In this document: piece after piece, positions 1 through 8,477 of the stretch
Layout: every line of letters begins with the position of its first letter
Position numbering within the stretch: the first letter of the stretch is position 1
Source of the DNA: Fulvimarina sp.
GTDB taxonomy: Bacteria; Pseudomonadota; Alphaproteobacteria; Rhizobiales; Rhizobiaceae
Length of the DNA stretch: 64,000 nucleotides
Assembly: GCA_002700095.1 (NCBI GenBank)
Contig: PACL01000007.1
Coordinates: 1 to 64,000 of the forward strand
Direction of reading: 5' to 3'
The notes under the pieces: model-generated
The model's database searches: none
Seen by the model: the letters and a program-made list of their open reading frames with translations, nothing else
Told to the model about the DNA's origin: nothing
Position numbers and translations under genes: made by a program

Positions 1-89
1 AATTTTTGGGGGAACACAAATCCTGATCGTGTCGTCCTCCATGCGGGCGCTCCCTGGAATGCTGGATCCAATCCGTCACGAGGACATCC

Positions 90-118
90 TTGACCGCCGG
101 TCATCATACCAGTACAAA
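90..118 (+). promoter_or_regulatory. Candidate sigma-70 promoter of the TRAP operon
   Basis: A TTGACC hexamer at 90-95 (five of six to consensus) lies exactly 17 bases before TACAAA at 113-118 (four of six). The TRAP binding-protein gene starts about 105 bases downstream. The GntR-type motif at 101-113 fills the spacer, an arrangement expected for repression by blocking RNA polymerase. No transcription start has been mapped, so this is inferred from sequence alone. Confidence 0.5.
101..113 (-). promoter_or_regulatory. Candidate GntR/FadR-family operator, copy 1
   Basis: On the minus strand this reads ACTGGTATGATGA. The same 13 bases occur at 6080-6092, and a 12-of-13 match occurs at 9553-9565. 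All three copies lie upstream of genes of the sugar-acid module. The GGTATGAT core resembles sites of FCD-domain GntR regulators, and such a regulator is encoded at 7605-8360. This copy sits between the -35 and -10 elements of the TRAP promoter. Confidence 0.6.
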
Positions 119-224
119 ATATCGTATCGGATATCGGCTGTAAACCATCCGAACGGGCAGCGTCCGAGCAGAGGCGCTGGAGAGGTCCGGGACACAAGCT
201 GCTGAATTTCGGGAGGAACCAACC

Positions 225-1202
225 ATGTCGTTCAGACCACTTCTCGTCGGAGCCCTGATGGCTTCGAGCGCCTTCATCGCCACCCTCGCCGAAGCGAAGG
301 ACATGAACTTCGCGTTCGTGACCCCCGCCGACGGCCATTACGGCCAGGGCGCCAAGGCGTTTGCCGCAAAGATGGAGGAACTCTCCAACGGCGAGATCAC
401 CATAAACCTGAAGTCCGGCGGCTCGCTCGGCGGCGAGCGCGAGCTTCTGGAAGGCGAGCAGATCGGCACGATCGAGCTGGCGCTGACCTCCACCGGCCCG
501 GTCGGCTCCTTCGTGCCGGAGATCTACGCCCTCGACTTCCCATTCCTGTTCAAGGACTACGACAGCGCCCATAAGATCCTCGACGGCGAGATTGGCGACG
601 AGCTCCTGGCGAAGTTCGAGGACAAGGGCATGATCGGCCTCGCCTGGTCGGAGAACGGCTTCCGCCACATCACCAACTCCAAGCACCCGATCAAGACGCC
701 GGCCGACCTCGCCGGCCTGAAGATTCGGACCATGGAGAACCAGGTTCACATCGACGCCTTCCAGGAGATGGGCGCCTCGCCGACGCCGATGAGCTGGACC
801 GAGGTGCTGACCTCGCTGCAGCAGGGCACCATCGACGCGCAGGAAAACCCGATCCCGATCATCGTCTCCAACAACATGTGGGACATGCAGAAATACGTGA
901 CGCTGACCGGCCACGTCTATTCGCCGGCGGTCATCACCATGTCGAAGATCCATTGGGACCAGCTTTCCGAAGAGGAGAAGGGCTGGATGAAGGAAGCCGC
1001 CAAGGCGGGCGTCGAGGCGACCCGCAAGGTCGTCGCCGAGAACGAGGCGAACGGCGTCGAGACCATGCGCGAGAACGGCATGGACGTCATCACCGACGTC
1101 GACAAGAAGGCGTTCCAGGATGCCGTCCAGCCGACCTACGAGAAATATGCCGGCCAGTACGGCAAGGAGATGATCGAGCGCATCCGCGCCGCGCAGGAAT
1201 AG
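225..1202 (+). CDS. dctP: TRAP transporter substrate-binding protein, DctP family
   Basis: This is a periplasmic solute receptor of a tripartite ATP-independent transporter. The 325 residues begin with a signal peptide that probably ends at about residue 24 (LAEA). The family's carboxylate-binding arginine lies in KIRTMEN (Arg168), and the conserved stretch GTIDAQENP follows at about 201-209. A GGAGG-like sequence at 211-216 precedes the ATG. DctQ- and DctM-type permease genes follow. TRAP receptors of this class bind organic or sugar acids. With ApnO- and OiaK-like enzymes under the same candidate operator, D-apionate or a related branched sugar acid is the likely ligand, but that is inference from context. 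A 14-bp hairpin follows the stop codon. Confidence 0.93.
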   Translation: MSFRPLLVGALMASSAFIATLAEAKDMNFAFVTPADGHYGQGAKAFAAKMEELSNGEITINLKSGGSLGGERELLEGEQIGTIELALTSTGPVGSFVPEIYALDFPFLFKDYDSAHKILDGEIGDELLAKFEDKGMIGLAWSENGFRHITNSKHPIKTPADLAGLKIRTMENQVHIDAFQEMGASPTPMSWTEVLTSLQQGTIDAQENPIPIIVSNNMWDMQKYVTLTGHVYSPAVITMSKIHWDQLSEEEKGWMKEAAKAGVEATRKVVAENEANGVETMRENGMDVITDVDKKAFQDAVQPTYEKYAGQYGKEMIERIRAAQE

Positions 1203-1221
1203 CGCCCGCTCCATTGCTCCC

Positions 1222-1256
1222 CCTCCGCGGGCCGGTGCAAGGCCGGCCCGCGGAGG
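1222..1256 (+). promoter_or_regulatory. Strong intercistronic hairpin after dctP
   Basis: Bases 1222-1235 (CCTCCGCGGGCCGG) pair perfectly with 1243-1256 across a 7-base loop. This gives a 14-bp GC-rich stem between the binding-protein and small-permease genes. No T-run follows, so it is more likely an mRNA-stabilising or attenuating element that raises binding-protein levels than a full terminator. Confidence 0.75.
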
Positions 1257-1285
1257 CTCAAGCCTCGGGCCAAGGGACACGTCTC

Positions 1286-1780
1286 GTGCGCAACTTCCTG
1301 ATCTCGGCCGGCGAACGGCTGACCACCCTCACCCACAATCTCGCCGCCCTGCTGATGGCCGCCGCCATGTGCCTGGTCTTCTGGCAGGTGGTCACGCGCT
1401 TCGTTCTGAACGACGCCGCCGCCTGGTCGGAGGTTCTGGCCCGCGGCATCGTCATCTGGATGGTGTTCCTGGTCGCTGGCGCCGGCTTCCGCCTCAGCGC
1501 GATGATCCCGCTCGAATTCGTCCGCTCCGTCCTGCCCGACAGGATGCAGCGGGTCGTCTCCTTCATCGTCCTCTGCCTGATCCTGACCTTCCTCGCGATC
1601 ATCGCCTGGTTCGGCACGATGATGGCGATCCGCGTCTCCACCCAGCAGGTGGCGATGCTGAACGTCCCGATCTCCTGGTTCTATGCCGCGCTGCCGGTCG
1701 GCGCCGTCCTGGCGATGCCGGGCGCGATCCTCGAATTCATCCGCCCCATCGAGACGCCGCGCGAGGATATCGTCGAATGA
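1286..1780 (+). CDS. dctQ: TRAP transporter small permease, DctQ family
   Basis: A 164-residue membrane protein with about four hydrophobic segments, matching the small TRAP subunit that pairs with the large permease. It contains a typical first helix followed by CLVFWQVVTRFVLN, and a charged ARGIVIWMVF stretch. The likely start is a GTG at 1286 (VRNFLIS...), because the reading frame extends upstream through dctP without a plausible ribosome site. The stop overlaps the dctM start (ATGA at 1777-1780), implying translational coupling. The exact start is less certain than the function. Confidence 0.88.
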   Translation: MRNFLISAGERLTTLTHNLAALLMAAAMCLVFWQVVTRFVLNDAAAWSEVLARGIVIWMVFLVAGAGFRLSAMIPLEFVRSVLPDRMQRVVSFIVLCLILTFLAIIAWFGTMMAIRVSTQQVAMLNVPISWFYAALPVGAVLAMPGAILEFIRPIETPREDIVE

Positions 1781-3045
1781 ACGCCGCCCTCGTCACAGCG
1801 CTCCTCGTCCTCTTCACGCTGTCGGTGCCGGTTGCCGTCGCCATCGGGCTCGCCGCCGTCTTCGGCGTCTACTTCTTTTCGCCGCTGCCGCTTCTCGTCG
1901 TGCCGCAGAAGATCTTCACAAGCCTCGATTCCTTCCCGCTTCTGGCGATCCCCTTCTTCATCCTCGCCGGCAACCTGATGACCCAAGGCGGCGTCTCCCG
2001 GCGCTTGGTCGACTTCGCAAAATCCATGGTCGGCGGCGTCCAGGGCGGCCTCGCCTCGACCTGCGTCCTCACCTGCATGATCTTCGCAGCGATCTCCGGC
2101 TCCTCCGTCGCCACCACCTTCGCCATCGGCGCGATCCTGGTGCCGGCGATGGCCCGCCACGGCTATCCGCTGCCGATGGCCGCGACGATCCAGGCGAGTT
2201 CGGCCGAGCTCGGCGTCATCATCCCGCCCTCGGTGCCGATGATCATCTACGGCGTCTCGACCGAGACGTCGGTGACGAAGCTCTTCGTCGCCGGCATCGG
2301 CCCGGGCCTGCTGGTGGCCGGCGCGCTCGTGTTGCTGACCCAGATCTGGTGCCGCGTGAAGGGCATCGGCAAGAACGACGGCGACGGCCGCGTCGATTTC
2401 CTGAAAAGCCTCGTCGACGCGGTCTGGGCGCTGATGCTGCCGGTGATCATCCTCGGCGGCATCTATGGCGGCATCTTCACGCCGACCGAAGCCGCCGCGG
2501 TCGCGGCCGTCTACGCCCTCCTCGTTGGTCTCTTCGTCTATCGCGAAATGACGATCTCCGACCTTCCGGCAATCTTCCGCTCGGCGGCGGTCTCCACCGG
2601 CGCGATCATGCTGATCATCGGGACGGCCGGACTGTTCTCCTTCCTTGTCAGCCTCTCCGGCCTGCCGACGGTGATCGGCGAATGGGCCGAGGCGAGCTTC
2701 TCCTCGGCGGTGACGTTCCTGCTCTTCGTCAACATCCTCCTGCTCCTCGTCGGCATGTTCGTCGAGACTTCGGCAGCGATCCTGGTGCTGGCGCCGATCC
2801 TGACGCCGATCGCCATCAGCTACGGCGTCGATCCGGTGCATTTCGGCATCGTCGTGATCGTCAACCTGGCGCTCGGAATGATTACGCCGCCGCTCGGGGT
2901 GAACCTCTTCGCCGCCGCTGCGGTCGCGAAAATCCCGGTCCAGAACATGTTCAAATCCCTGCTCCTGCCCGTCGGGACGGTCTTCCTGGCGCTGCTGCTG
3001 ATCACCTATGTGCCGCAGATCTCGCTGTTCCTGATCGGCGAATAG
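1777..3045 (+). CDS. dctM: TRAP transporter large permease, DctM family
   Basis: This 422-residue polytopic membrane protein is the ion-coupled transport subunit of the TRAP system. It has roughly a dozen hydrophobic segments and DctM hallmarks: PFFILAGNLMTQGG near residue 60, SGSSVATTFAIGAILVPAM near 110, GVIIPPSVPMIIYG near 150, and PPLGVNLF near the C-terminus. Its ATG overlaps the dctQ stop by four bases. With dctP and dctQ it forms a complete three-gene TRAP importer, probably for a sugar acid. Confidence 0.94.
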   Translation: MNAALVTALLVLFTLSVPVAVAIGLAAVFGVYFFSPLPLLVVPQKIFTSLDSFPLLAIPFFILAGNLMTQGGVSRRLVDFAKSMVGGVQGGLASTCVLTCMIFAAISGSSVATTFAIGAILVPAMARHGYPLPMAATIQASSAELGVIIPPSVPMIIYGVSTETSVTKLFVAGIGPGLLVAGALVLLTQIWCRVKGIGKNDGDGRVDFLKSLVDAVWALMLPVIILGGIYGGIFTPTEAAAVAAVYALLVGLFVYREMTISDLPAIFRSAAVSTGAIMLIIGTAGLFSFLVSLSGLPTVIGEWAEASFSSAVTFLLFVNILLLLVGMFVETSAAILVLAPILTPIAISYGVDPVHFGIVVIVNLALGMITPPLGVNLFAAAAVAKIPVQNMFKSLLLPVGTVFLALLLITYVPQISLFLIGE

Positions 3046-3118
3046 CGACCCGGCGCGAAACGCGGCTCACGCGATGAACCCCGAAGTCCCGATGAATTTC
3101 GAGAAGAGGAACGACCCG

Positions 3119-4222
3119 ATGACACGACCGGCTGCCGGCCCCTACCGGATCGCCACCATCGAGGGCGACGGCATCGGCCCCGAGGTGACACAGGCGGCGA
3201 TGGCCGTGCTTGCCGCCGCCTGCGGCGAGGGCACGCTCGACTTCGCCATGCTGAACGGCGGCGCCGGGCACTACCGCGCCACCGGCGACGTCCTGCCGGA
3301 CGAGACCATGACCGCCTGCCGCGAAATGGATGCGATCCTGCACGGCGCGGCGGGGCTGCCGGGCGTCGTCTATCCGGACGGCACCGAGGTCGGCAACGAC
3401 CTGCATCTGAGGCTGCGCTTCACGCTGGATCTCTACGCCAATGTCCGGCCGATCAGGCTTCTGAAAGGCGTCACCTCGCCGCTGCGCGCCTTCGAGGGGG
3501 GCGGCATCGACTATGTCATCGTGCGCGAGAACACCGAGGGGCTCTATGCCAGCCGCGGCGCCGGCGTGCTTCTGCGCGGCGAAGTTGCCTCCGACAGCCT
3601 CGTCATCACCCGCAAGGGAACCAGCCGCGTCGCCCGCTTCGCCTTCGAACTGTCGCGCAAGCGGAACGGCGCGCCGCGCGACGGCAAGCGCCGGCTGACC
3701 GTCTGCGACAAGGCCAACATCCTGCGCAGCTACGCCTTCTTCCGCGCCGTCTGCGACGACGTCCACGGCGAGTTTCCCGACGTCGACATCGACTACGCCT
3801 ATGCCGACGCGATCACCGTCCACCTCCTGAAGCGGCCGGATTTCTACGACGTCATCGTCGCGGAGAACATGTTCGGCGACATCATCTCCGACCTCGGCGC
3901 GGCGACCGTCGGCGGCATGGGCATTTCGCCCTCGGGCGAGATCGGCGACAGCCATGGTCTGTTTCAGGGCGCCCATGGCTCCGCGCCCGACATCGCCGGG
4001 CAGGACGTCGCCAGCCCGGTCGCGACGATCCTTTCAGGCGCGATGATGCTGCGTTGGCTGGCCGACAAGCATGGCGACGCTTCGCTCGACGAGGCCGCCG
4101 GCCGGATCGAGACGGCGGTCGAAGAGGTGCTTGCGGCGGGCGAACACGTGCCGGCCGATCTCGGCGGCTCGGCCCGCTGCAGCGAGATGACGACGGCGAT
4201 CCTGCGGGCGCTCGGCGCCTGA
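3119..4222 (+). CDS. Isocitrate/isopropylmalate dehydrogenase family (D-malate/tartrate dehydrogenase-like) oxidoreductase
   Basis: A 367-residue NAD(P)-dependent beta-decarboxylating dehydrogenase. The start at 3119 is chosen because GAGAAGAGGA lies about eight bases upstream; earlier in-frame ATGs at 3074 and 3092 lack a ribosome site. Family residues are visible: GDGIGPE (16-22), RENTEGLY (136-143), Lys198 in CDKAN, Asp254 and Asp258 in FGDIISDLG, and the nucleotide-binding HGSAPDIAG (286-294). Relatives oxidise D-malate, tartrate, isopropylmalate or isocitrate. There are no leu genes nearby and it follows a TRAP importer, so a 2-hydroxy acid from sugar-acid breakdown is a better guess than leucine synthesis. 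The substrate is not established. Confidence 0.85.
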   Translation: MTRPAAGPYRIATIEGDGIGPEVTQAAMAVLAAACGEGTLDFAMLNGGAGHYRATGDVLPDETMTACREMDAILHGAAGLPGVVYPDGTEVGNDLHLRLRFTLDLYANVRPIRLLKGVTSPLRAFEGGGIDYVIVRENTEGLYASRGAGVLLRGEVASDSLVITRKGTSRVARFAFELSRKRNGAPRDGKRRLTVCDKANILRSYAFFRAVCDDVHGEFPDVDIDYAYADAITVHLLKRPDFYDVIVAENMFGDIISDLGAATVGGMGISPSGEIGDSHGLFQGAHGSAPDIAGQDVASPVATILSGAMMLRWLADKHGDASLDEAAGRIETAVEEVLAAGEHVPADLGGSARCSEMTTAILRALGA

Positions 4223-4244
4223 TTTCGAGACAAGGACGACAGAC

Positions 4245-5126
4245 ATGGACAAGCAGCGCATCGGCATGATCGGCGTCGGCATGATGGGGCACGGCATCGC
4301 CCGCAACATCGCCGCCAAGGGATGGCCGCTGGCCTATCTGCACCATCCGGGCAACCAGCCGACCGACGATCTCGACGCCGCTGGTGCCCGGCGCTTCGAC
4401 GACGCTGTGGAACTCGTGGCCGAGAGCGACGTCCTCCTCCTCTGCGTCACCGGCGCGACGGAGATCGAGGCCATTCTCTCAGGACCGAACGGTCTGATCC
4501 CGCAGCTGCGGCCCGGCATGACGGTGGTCGACTGCTCCACCGGCATTCCGAGCGTCACCCAGCGCGTAGCGGCACAGGTCGCGGAAAAAGGCTGCGCCTT
4601 CGTCGACGCCGCCATGACCCGCACCCCAAAGGAGGCTGAGGAAGGCCGGCTCAACCTCCTGATCGGCGGCGAGAGCGACACCGTCGAGGCGCTGACGCCG
4701 TTGTTTACAGCCTTTTCGGAGAACCGCTTCCATGCCGGGCCGGTCGGCGCCGGGCAGACGCTGAAGCTCCTGCACAACTACGTCTCGCTCGGCACGGTGA
4801 CGCTGATGAGCGAGGCTGCGGCCTGCGCGGCGGAGAACGGCATCGATGCCGGCGTCTTCGTCGATTGCCTGCGCTGGGGCGGCGGCGGCGGCGCGGCGCT
4901 GGAGCGCCTGGCGCCATTCCTGCTGGCCGGCGAGACCGCGCAGATGCGCTTCACCAACGCCAATGCCCGCAAGGATCTCGGCTACTACAACCCCCTCGCC
5001 GAGGAGACCGGAACCCGCCGCGACGTCGCCAGGGGCGTGTTCGCGGCGCTCGAATGGCTGACCGAGAACGACTTCGGCCAGGCCATGGTGCCGGAAGCGG
5101 CCAAGGCGTTTCGCGCCAAGTCGTGA
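4245..5126 (+). CDS. 3-hydroxyisobutyrate dehydrogenase-family NAD(P)-dependent oxidoreductase
   Basis: A 293-residue beta-hydroxyacid dehydrogenase. The N-terminal dinucleotide fold shows GMIGVGMMG (7-15). Substrate-binding residues lie around DCSTG (96-100), and the catalytic lysine is Lys174 in GAGQTLKLLHN. The family includes tartronate semialdehyde reductase, L-threonate dehydrogenase and 3-hydroxyisobutyrate dehydrogenase. As the last gene of the TRAP operon it could reduce tartronate semialdehyde formed from glycolate and glyoxylate, or oxidise a tetronate. Neither role is shown by sequence. A 9-bp terminator hairpin follows. Confidence 0.85.
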   Translation: MDKQRIGMIGVGMMGHGIARNIAAKGWPLAYLHHPGNQPTDDLDAAGARRFDDAVELVAESDVLLLCVTGATEIEAILSGPNGLIPQLRPGMTVVDCSTGIPSVTQRVAAQVAEKGCAFVDAAMTRTPKEAEEGRLNLLIGGESDTVEALTPLFTAFSENRFHAGPVGAGQTLKLLHNYVSLGTVTLMSEAAACAAENGIDAGVFVDCLRWGGGGGAALERLAPFLLAGETAQMRFTNANARKDLGYYNPLAEETGTRRDVARGVFAALEWLTENDFGQAMVPEAAKAFRAKS

Positions 5127-5180
5127 GCGCCAGCCGATGTCGGGGCCAACGCCGGTTTCGATGAACGCTCGAACCGGAGC

Positions 5181-5203
5181 CAGGGCGGCCCGGTGCCGCC
5201 CTG
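5181..5203 (+). terminator. Bidirectional terminator-like hairpin between convergent genes
   Basis: CAGGGCGGC at 5181-5189 pairs perfectly with GCCGCCCTG at 5195-5203 over a five-base loop. It lies between the convergent stops at 5126 (plus) and 5216 (minus). A T-run is lacking, as is common in GC-rich alphaproteobacteria. Confidence 0.55.
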
Positions 5204-5215
5204 CCCCGTCGTCTC

Positions 5216-6043
5216 TCAGGTGATCCGCTTGATGCTGGCGGCGATCTCCTCGGGCTCGAACACCCGCTTCCAGTCGTCGCGCATCAGCATCGGCTTGCCG
5301 AATTCGATCGCCTTGTTGCAGGCGTCGGAGAAGACGCCCTCGACCTCGCCGAAGATCACCGCACCGAGGATGTTCATGTGGCCGAGCAGGAAGTCGCGGG
5401 CGGCGTCCTTCGGCACGCCGCGCTTGACCACCTCGTCCATCGCCTCGCGCATGACGACGAGGAGCGAGGCGCAGACCGTCTCCGACAGGCCGGGCTCGAG
5501 ATAGGCCATCTGCTCGACGGTGACGCGGTAGGTCCGGGCGACCGGGGCATAGATGGCGCGGGCCACCCTGTCGCCGATCTCGTAATGCTCGTCCGGTCCC
5601 TGCATCAGTGCGCTGACGACCCCCTGCTGCGCCGCGATGCCGCCGAAATGGTCGGCGCGGCCTTCCGGCGTCGCCTCGTCGTTGAAGATCGGCGGATGGC
5701 AGGGATGGGTGACGAAATAGGTGATGTCGGCCCGCTCCGGCAGATGGCCGGCAAAGGGCGCCGCCGCGTCGAGCACGACGACGATGGTTCCCGGCGCGAG
5801 CTTCGGCACGACAGCCGCCGCGACCTTGCCGATCACCGTGTCCGGGATTGCCAGGATCACCACCTCGGCCCCGTCGATCGCGACGTCGGCGTCGATGCAG
5901 TCGGCCCCGATCGCGTCCTTCAGCCGGGCCTGGCCCTGCTCGCTCGGCTCCACATGGCGGACCGCAAAGTCCGTCTTCGCCAGGTTGCGCGACAGCCGCA
6001 CGCCCATTTTGCCGCCGGCGCCGAACAGCGCAACAGTCGTCAT
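5216..6043 (-). CDS. apnO: D-apionate oxidoisomerase-like protein (ApnO)
   Basis: A 275-residue oxidoreductase with an N-terminal Rossmann motif GAGGKMG (8-14). It also has THPCHPPIFND, EPGLSETVCASL and a long C-terminal run ending KRVFEPEEIAASI, which I recognise as the ApnO family. ApnO oxidises and isomerises D-apionate to 3-oxo-isoapionate. The start at 6043 has a GGGAG ribosome site. It is divergent from a DUF1537 kinase (the OiaK family), the next step of the pathway, and they share an intergenic copy of the GntR motif. Family recognition is from memory of conserved blocks; a profile search would settle it. Confidence 0.8.
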   Translation of the reverse strand: MTTVALFGAGGKMGVRLSRNLAKTDFAVRHVEPSEQGQARLKDAIGADCIDADVAIDGAEVVILAIPDTVIGKVAAAVVPKLAPGTIVVVLDAAAPFAGHLPERADITYFVTHPCHPPIFNDEATPEGRADHFGGIAAQQGVVSALMQGPDEHYEIGDRVARAIYAPVARTYRVTVEQMAYLEPGLSETVCASLLVVMREAMDEVVKRGVPKDAARDFLLGHMNILGAVIFGEVEGVFSDACNKAIEFGKPMLMRDDWKRVFEPEEIAASIKRIT

Positions 6044-6079
6044 GTCTTCATCTCCCGCTCGTCGAAGAGCCTTTCGCCA

Positions 6080-6092
6080 ACTGGTATGATGA
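6080..6092 (+). promoter_or_regulatory. Candidate GntR/FadR-family operator, copy 2
   Basis: ACTGGTATGATGA lies in the 107-bp region between divergent apnO and oiaK. It is identical to the minus-strand sequence at 101-113. TATGAT at 6085-6090 could itself be the -10 element for the rightward kinase gene, which would make the site a repressor block. TTGACT on the minus strand at 6117-6112 is a possible -35 for apnO. Confidence 0.6.
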
Positions 6093-6150
6093 GATAACAA
6101 TCGAGGCGGAAAGTCAATTGCGCCGACCGGCGGGAGCAGCGGAGATCGCG

Positions 6151-7518
6151 ATGAAAGAGGACGACGCCACGGCGCCCTGGATCACCTGGTTCGGCGACGA
6201 TTTCACCGGGTCGGCCGCGGTGATGGAGGTGCTGGCCTTCGCCGGCGTTCCAAGCGTCCTGTTCACGCAGATCCCGGACGCCGAGCTCTTGCAGCGCTTC
6301 GCCGGCTGCCAGGCGATCGGCATCGCCTCTACGGCCCGCAGCCACTCGCCGGCCTGGATGGAGGAGCATCTCGAAGCGCCGCTGCGCTTCCTGGACGGCC
6401 TCGGCGCGCCGCTCCTCCACTACAAGGTCTGCTCGACCTTCGATTCGGCGCCGGATGTCGGCTCGATCGGCAAGGCCATCGAGATCGGGCTTCGCATTCG
6501 CGCGGCAGACGGCGTGCCGATGCTCGTCGCCGCGCCGCAGATGCGCCGCTGGCAGGCTTTCGGCCATCTCTTCGCCGGCAGCCTCGACGGCGTCTTCCGG
6601 CTCGATCGCCATCCGGTCATGGCGCATCATCCGGTGACGCCGATGGACGAGGCGGATCTCCTGAGGCACCTCGCCGCCCAGTCGGACCTGCCCTCCGCTC
6701 TGATCGACCTCGAGGCCCTATGGTCCGATCCGCAATCGCGCCTCGACGAGGCTCTCGCTGCCGGTGCGAAAATCCTGTCCCTCGACATGATGGAGGAGAG
6801 GAGCGAGGCGGCGGCGGGTCGGCTGATCTGGGAGAACAGCGACCGGCTTTCCTTCGTCGTCGGCAGCCAGGGCGTTGAATACGCTCTCGTACGGCACTGG
6901 CAGGAGGCGGGAAGGCTGAACGCCACTGCCGCACCCGGCAGCGCTGGCAGGGTGGACCGGATCGCCGCCATCTCCGGCTCGGTCTCGCCGACGACGGCGG
7001 CGCAGCTGCGCTGGGCGGGCGCCAACGGCTTCGAACTGATCGGCTTCGATGCAGCCGCGGTCTGCAGCGGCGAGGACGATCTCGCCAAGGAAGAAGCCCG
7101 CGTCGTCGAGCTTGCCTGCGAGGCCGCCGGGCGTGGCAAAAGCCCCCTCGTCCATTCGGCCATCGGCGAGGGCGATGCCGTCACCGCCTTCCGGGCGGCC
7201 GTGTCGGCCTCGGGGCTCTCGATGGAGACGGCCAACCGGCGGATCGGCGAGGCGCTCGGCCGGATCCTGTCGGTGGTGCTGGAGCAGACCGGGCTTCGCC
7301 GCGCGGTGATCTCCGGCGGCGACACGTCCGGCCATGGCATGCGCCAGCTCGGCCTCGACGCGCTGACGGCGCTCGCCCCGACCATCCCCGGCGCAGCGCT
7401 CTGCTGCGCCCATGGAAAAAGTCGGCACGACGGCCTGCAGATCGCGCTGAAAGGCGGGCAGATGGGTTCGGAGGACTTCTTCGGCTGGATCAGGGATGGC
7501 GGCGGGGCCCGGTCCTGA
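6151..7518 (+). CDS. oiaK: Four-carbon acid sugar kinase family (DUF1537), probable 3-oxo-isoapionate kinase
   Basis: A 455-residue ATP-dependent kinase with both DUF1537 domains. The N-terminal sugar-binding motif is FGDDFTGSAA (14-23), and the C-terminal nucleotide-binding motif is SGGDTSGH (388-395). The family phosphorylates tetronates, denormalised aldonates and 3-oxo-isoapionate. Adjacent ApnO and a RuBisCO-like protein point to 3-oxo-isoapionate 4-kinase (OiaK). The ATG at 6151 is preceded by GGAG with six-base spacing; the open frame extends upstream without another good start. The alternative is a threonate or erythronate kinase, but no PdxA2- or Dtn/Ltn-type partner is nearby. Confidence 0.82.
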   Translation: MKEDDATAPWITWFGDDFTGSAAVMEVLAFAGVPSVLFTQIPDAELLQRFAGCQAIGIASTARSHSPAWMEEHLEAPLRFLDGLGAPLLHYKVCSTFDSAPDVGSIGKAIEIGLRIRAADGVPMLVAAPQMRRWQAFGHLFAGSLDGVFRLDRHPVMAHHPVTPMDEADLLRHLAAQSDLPSALIDLEALWSDPQSRLDEALAAGAKILSLDMMEERSEAAAGRLIWENSDRLSFVVGSQGVEYALVRHWQEAGRLNATAAPGSAGRVDRIAAISGSVSPTTAAQLRWAGANGFELIGFDAAAVCSGEDDLAKEEARVVELACEAAGRGKSPLVHSAIGEGDAVTAFRAAVSASGLSMETANRRIGEALGRILSVVLEQTGLRRAVISGGDTSGHGMRQLGLDALTALAPTIPGAALCCAHGKSRHDGLQIALKGGQMGSEDFFGWIRDGGGARS

Positions 7519-7568
7519 CGCGGCATCCGTCATCGGTCTTCGACCGGCGCGAGAAGGTTACCGTTCAA

Positions 7569-7597
7569 GCGCCGCGCGGGAGCGGTACCAGCGGCGC
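7569..7597 (+). terminator. Possible terminator hairpin between convergent oiaK and gntR
   Basis: GCGCCGC at 7569-7575 is complementary to GCGGCGC at 7591-7597 with a 15-base loop. It sits in the 86-bp gap between convergent stops. The stem is short and there is no T-run, so support is weak. Confidence 0.3.
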
Positions 7598-7604
7598 GCG
7601 CCCC

Positions 7605-8360
7605 TCACCGGTCGGGGCGGTTCGCCGTCTCGTCGTTGAAGGCGTAGAGGCTGGTGGCGCGCTCCAGATGGTCGCGCATCATCGCAGTCGCCCCGTCCCG
7701 GTCATGGGCCGCGATCAGATCGACGATGCGGTCGTGCTCGGTGAGGGTGATTTCCTCGTTGTTCGACCAGTGCAGAAGCGCGGTATGGTACTCGAACAGC
7801 CATCGCAGCATCGCCACCGACACCGCCGCAATGATCGGATTGCCGACGATCTCCGCGATCCGCGCGTGAAACGCCATGTCGGCCTTGATGAAGGGAACCG
7901 GGTCGCCGCCGAGCAGCGCCCGCTGGTGCGCGGCGAGATCGCGCAGCGCGGCGATATCCGCCTCGCTGGCCTTCTCGGCGGCCACCCCTACGATGCCGAG
8001 CTCGAACATCTGCCGCGCCTCTTTGAGATGGTCGAGGTTCGAGGGGACGGAATCGAGCAGCAGCCGGGCGATCTGGTCGCTCTGGTCGAGCACCGTCCCG
8101 GCGGTGATCGCGTTGACCCGGCTGCGCTCGCCATGGGTGATGGTGATCAGCCCGGAATTGTGCAGCGACTGCAGCGCCTCGCGCACCGCCGGCCGGCCGA
8201 CCCCGAAGCGCTCCATCAGCACGCGCTCGGACGGCAGGGCGTCGCCGGGCTTCAATTCGCGCGAACGGATCATCTCGCGCAGCCTGTCCAGCACCTGGTC
8301 CGACAGCTTGCGCCGGACGATCCGGTCGCCGTCCTCGTCGGTGTCAATTCGCAGCGTCAT
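7605..8360 (-). CDS. GntR-family transcriptional regulator, FadR subfamily (FCD domain)
   Basis: A 251-residue DNA-binding regulator. A winged helix-turn-helix spans roughly residues 17-85 (LSDQVLDRLREMIR, GDALPSERVLMERFGVGRPA), followed by an all-helical FCD ligand domain at about 105-240. FCD domains bind small organic or sugar acids through a metal held by Asp and His residues. The gene sits in the middle of the apnO/oiaK/apsD/RLP set, and three copies of a shared motif flank that set. It is therefore the best candidate for the local repressor, relieved by a pathway intermediate. It is probably co-transcribed with the Gfo/Idh gene upstream (117-bp gap, same strand). Confidence 0.9.
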   Translation of the reverse strand: MTLRIDTDEDGDRIVRRKLSDQVLDRLREMIRSRELKPGDALPSERVLMERFGVGRPAVREALQSLHNSGLITITHGERSRVNAITAGTVLDQSDQIARLLLDSVPSNLDHLKEARQMFELGIVGVAAEKASEADIAALRDLAAHQRALLGGDPVPFIKADMAFHARIAEIVGNPIIAAVSVAMLRWLFEYHTALLHWSNNEEITLTEHDRIVDLIAAHDRDGATAMMRDHLERATSLYAFNDETANRPDR

Positions 8361-8477
8361 GCCTTATCCCCGCCCTGCAGGCTCGCCCGCGCGCTTCACC
8401 CGGCACCCTCGCCTGCCCGGCTCGGCTCCTCGTCGAGCGCCGCGCGCGGTTGCGGCAGGGCTCACGCGATGCGCCGG

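Noticed and set aside
41-304. Minus-strand 66-codon frame at the left edge
   Set aside because: It overlaps the TRAP promoter and the dctP signal peptide and has no ribosome site or family.
1681-2841. Long minus-strand frame opposite dctM
   Set aside because: It is antisense to a well-recognised TRAP permease, is rich in Asp, Arg, Glu and His, and matches the shadow frames of high-GC genes.
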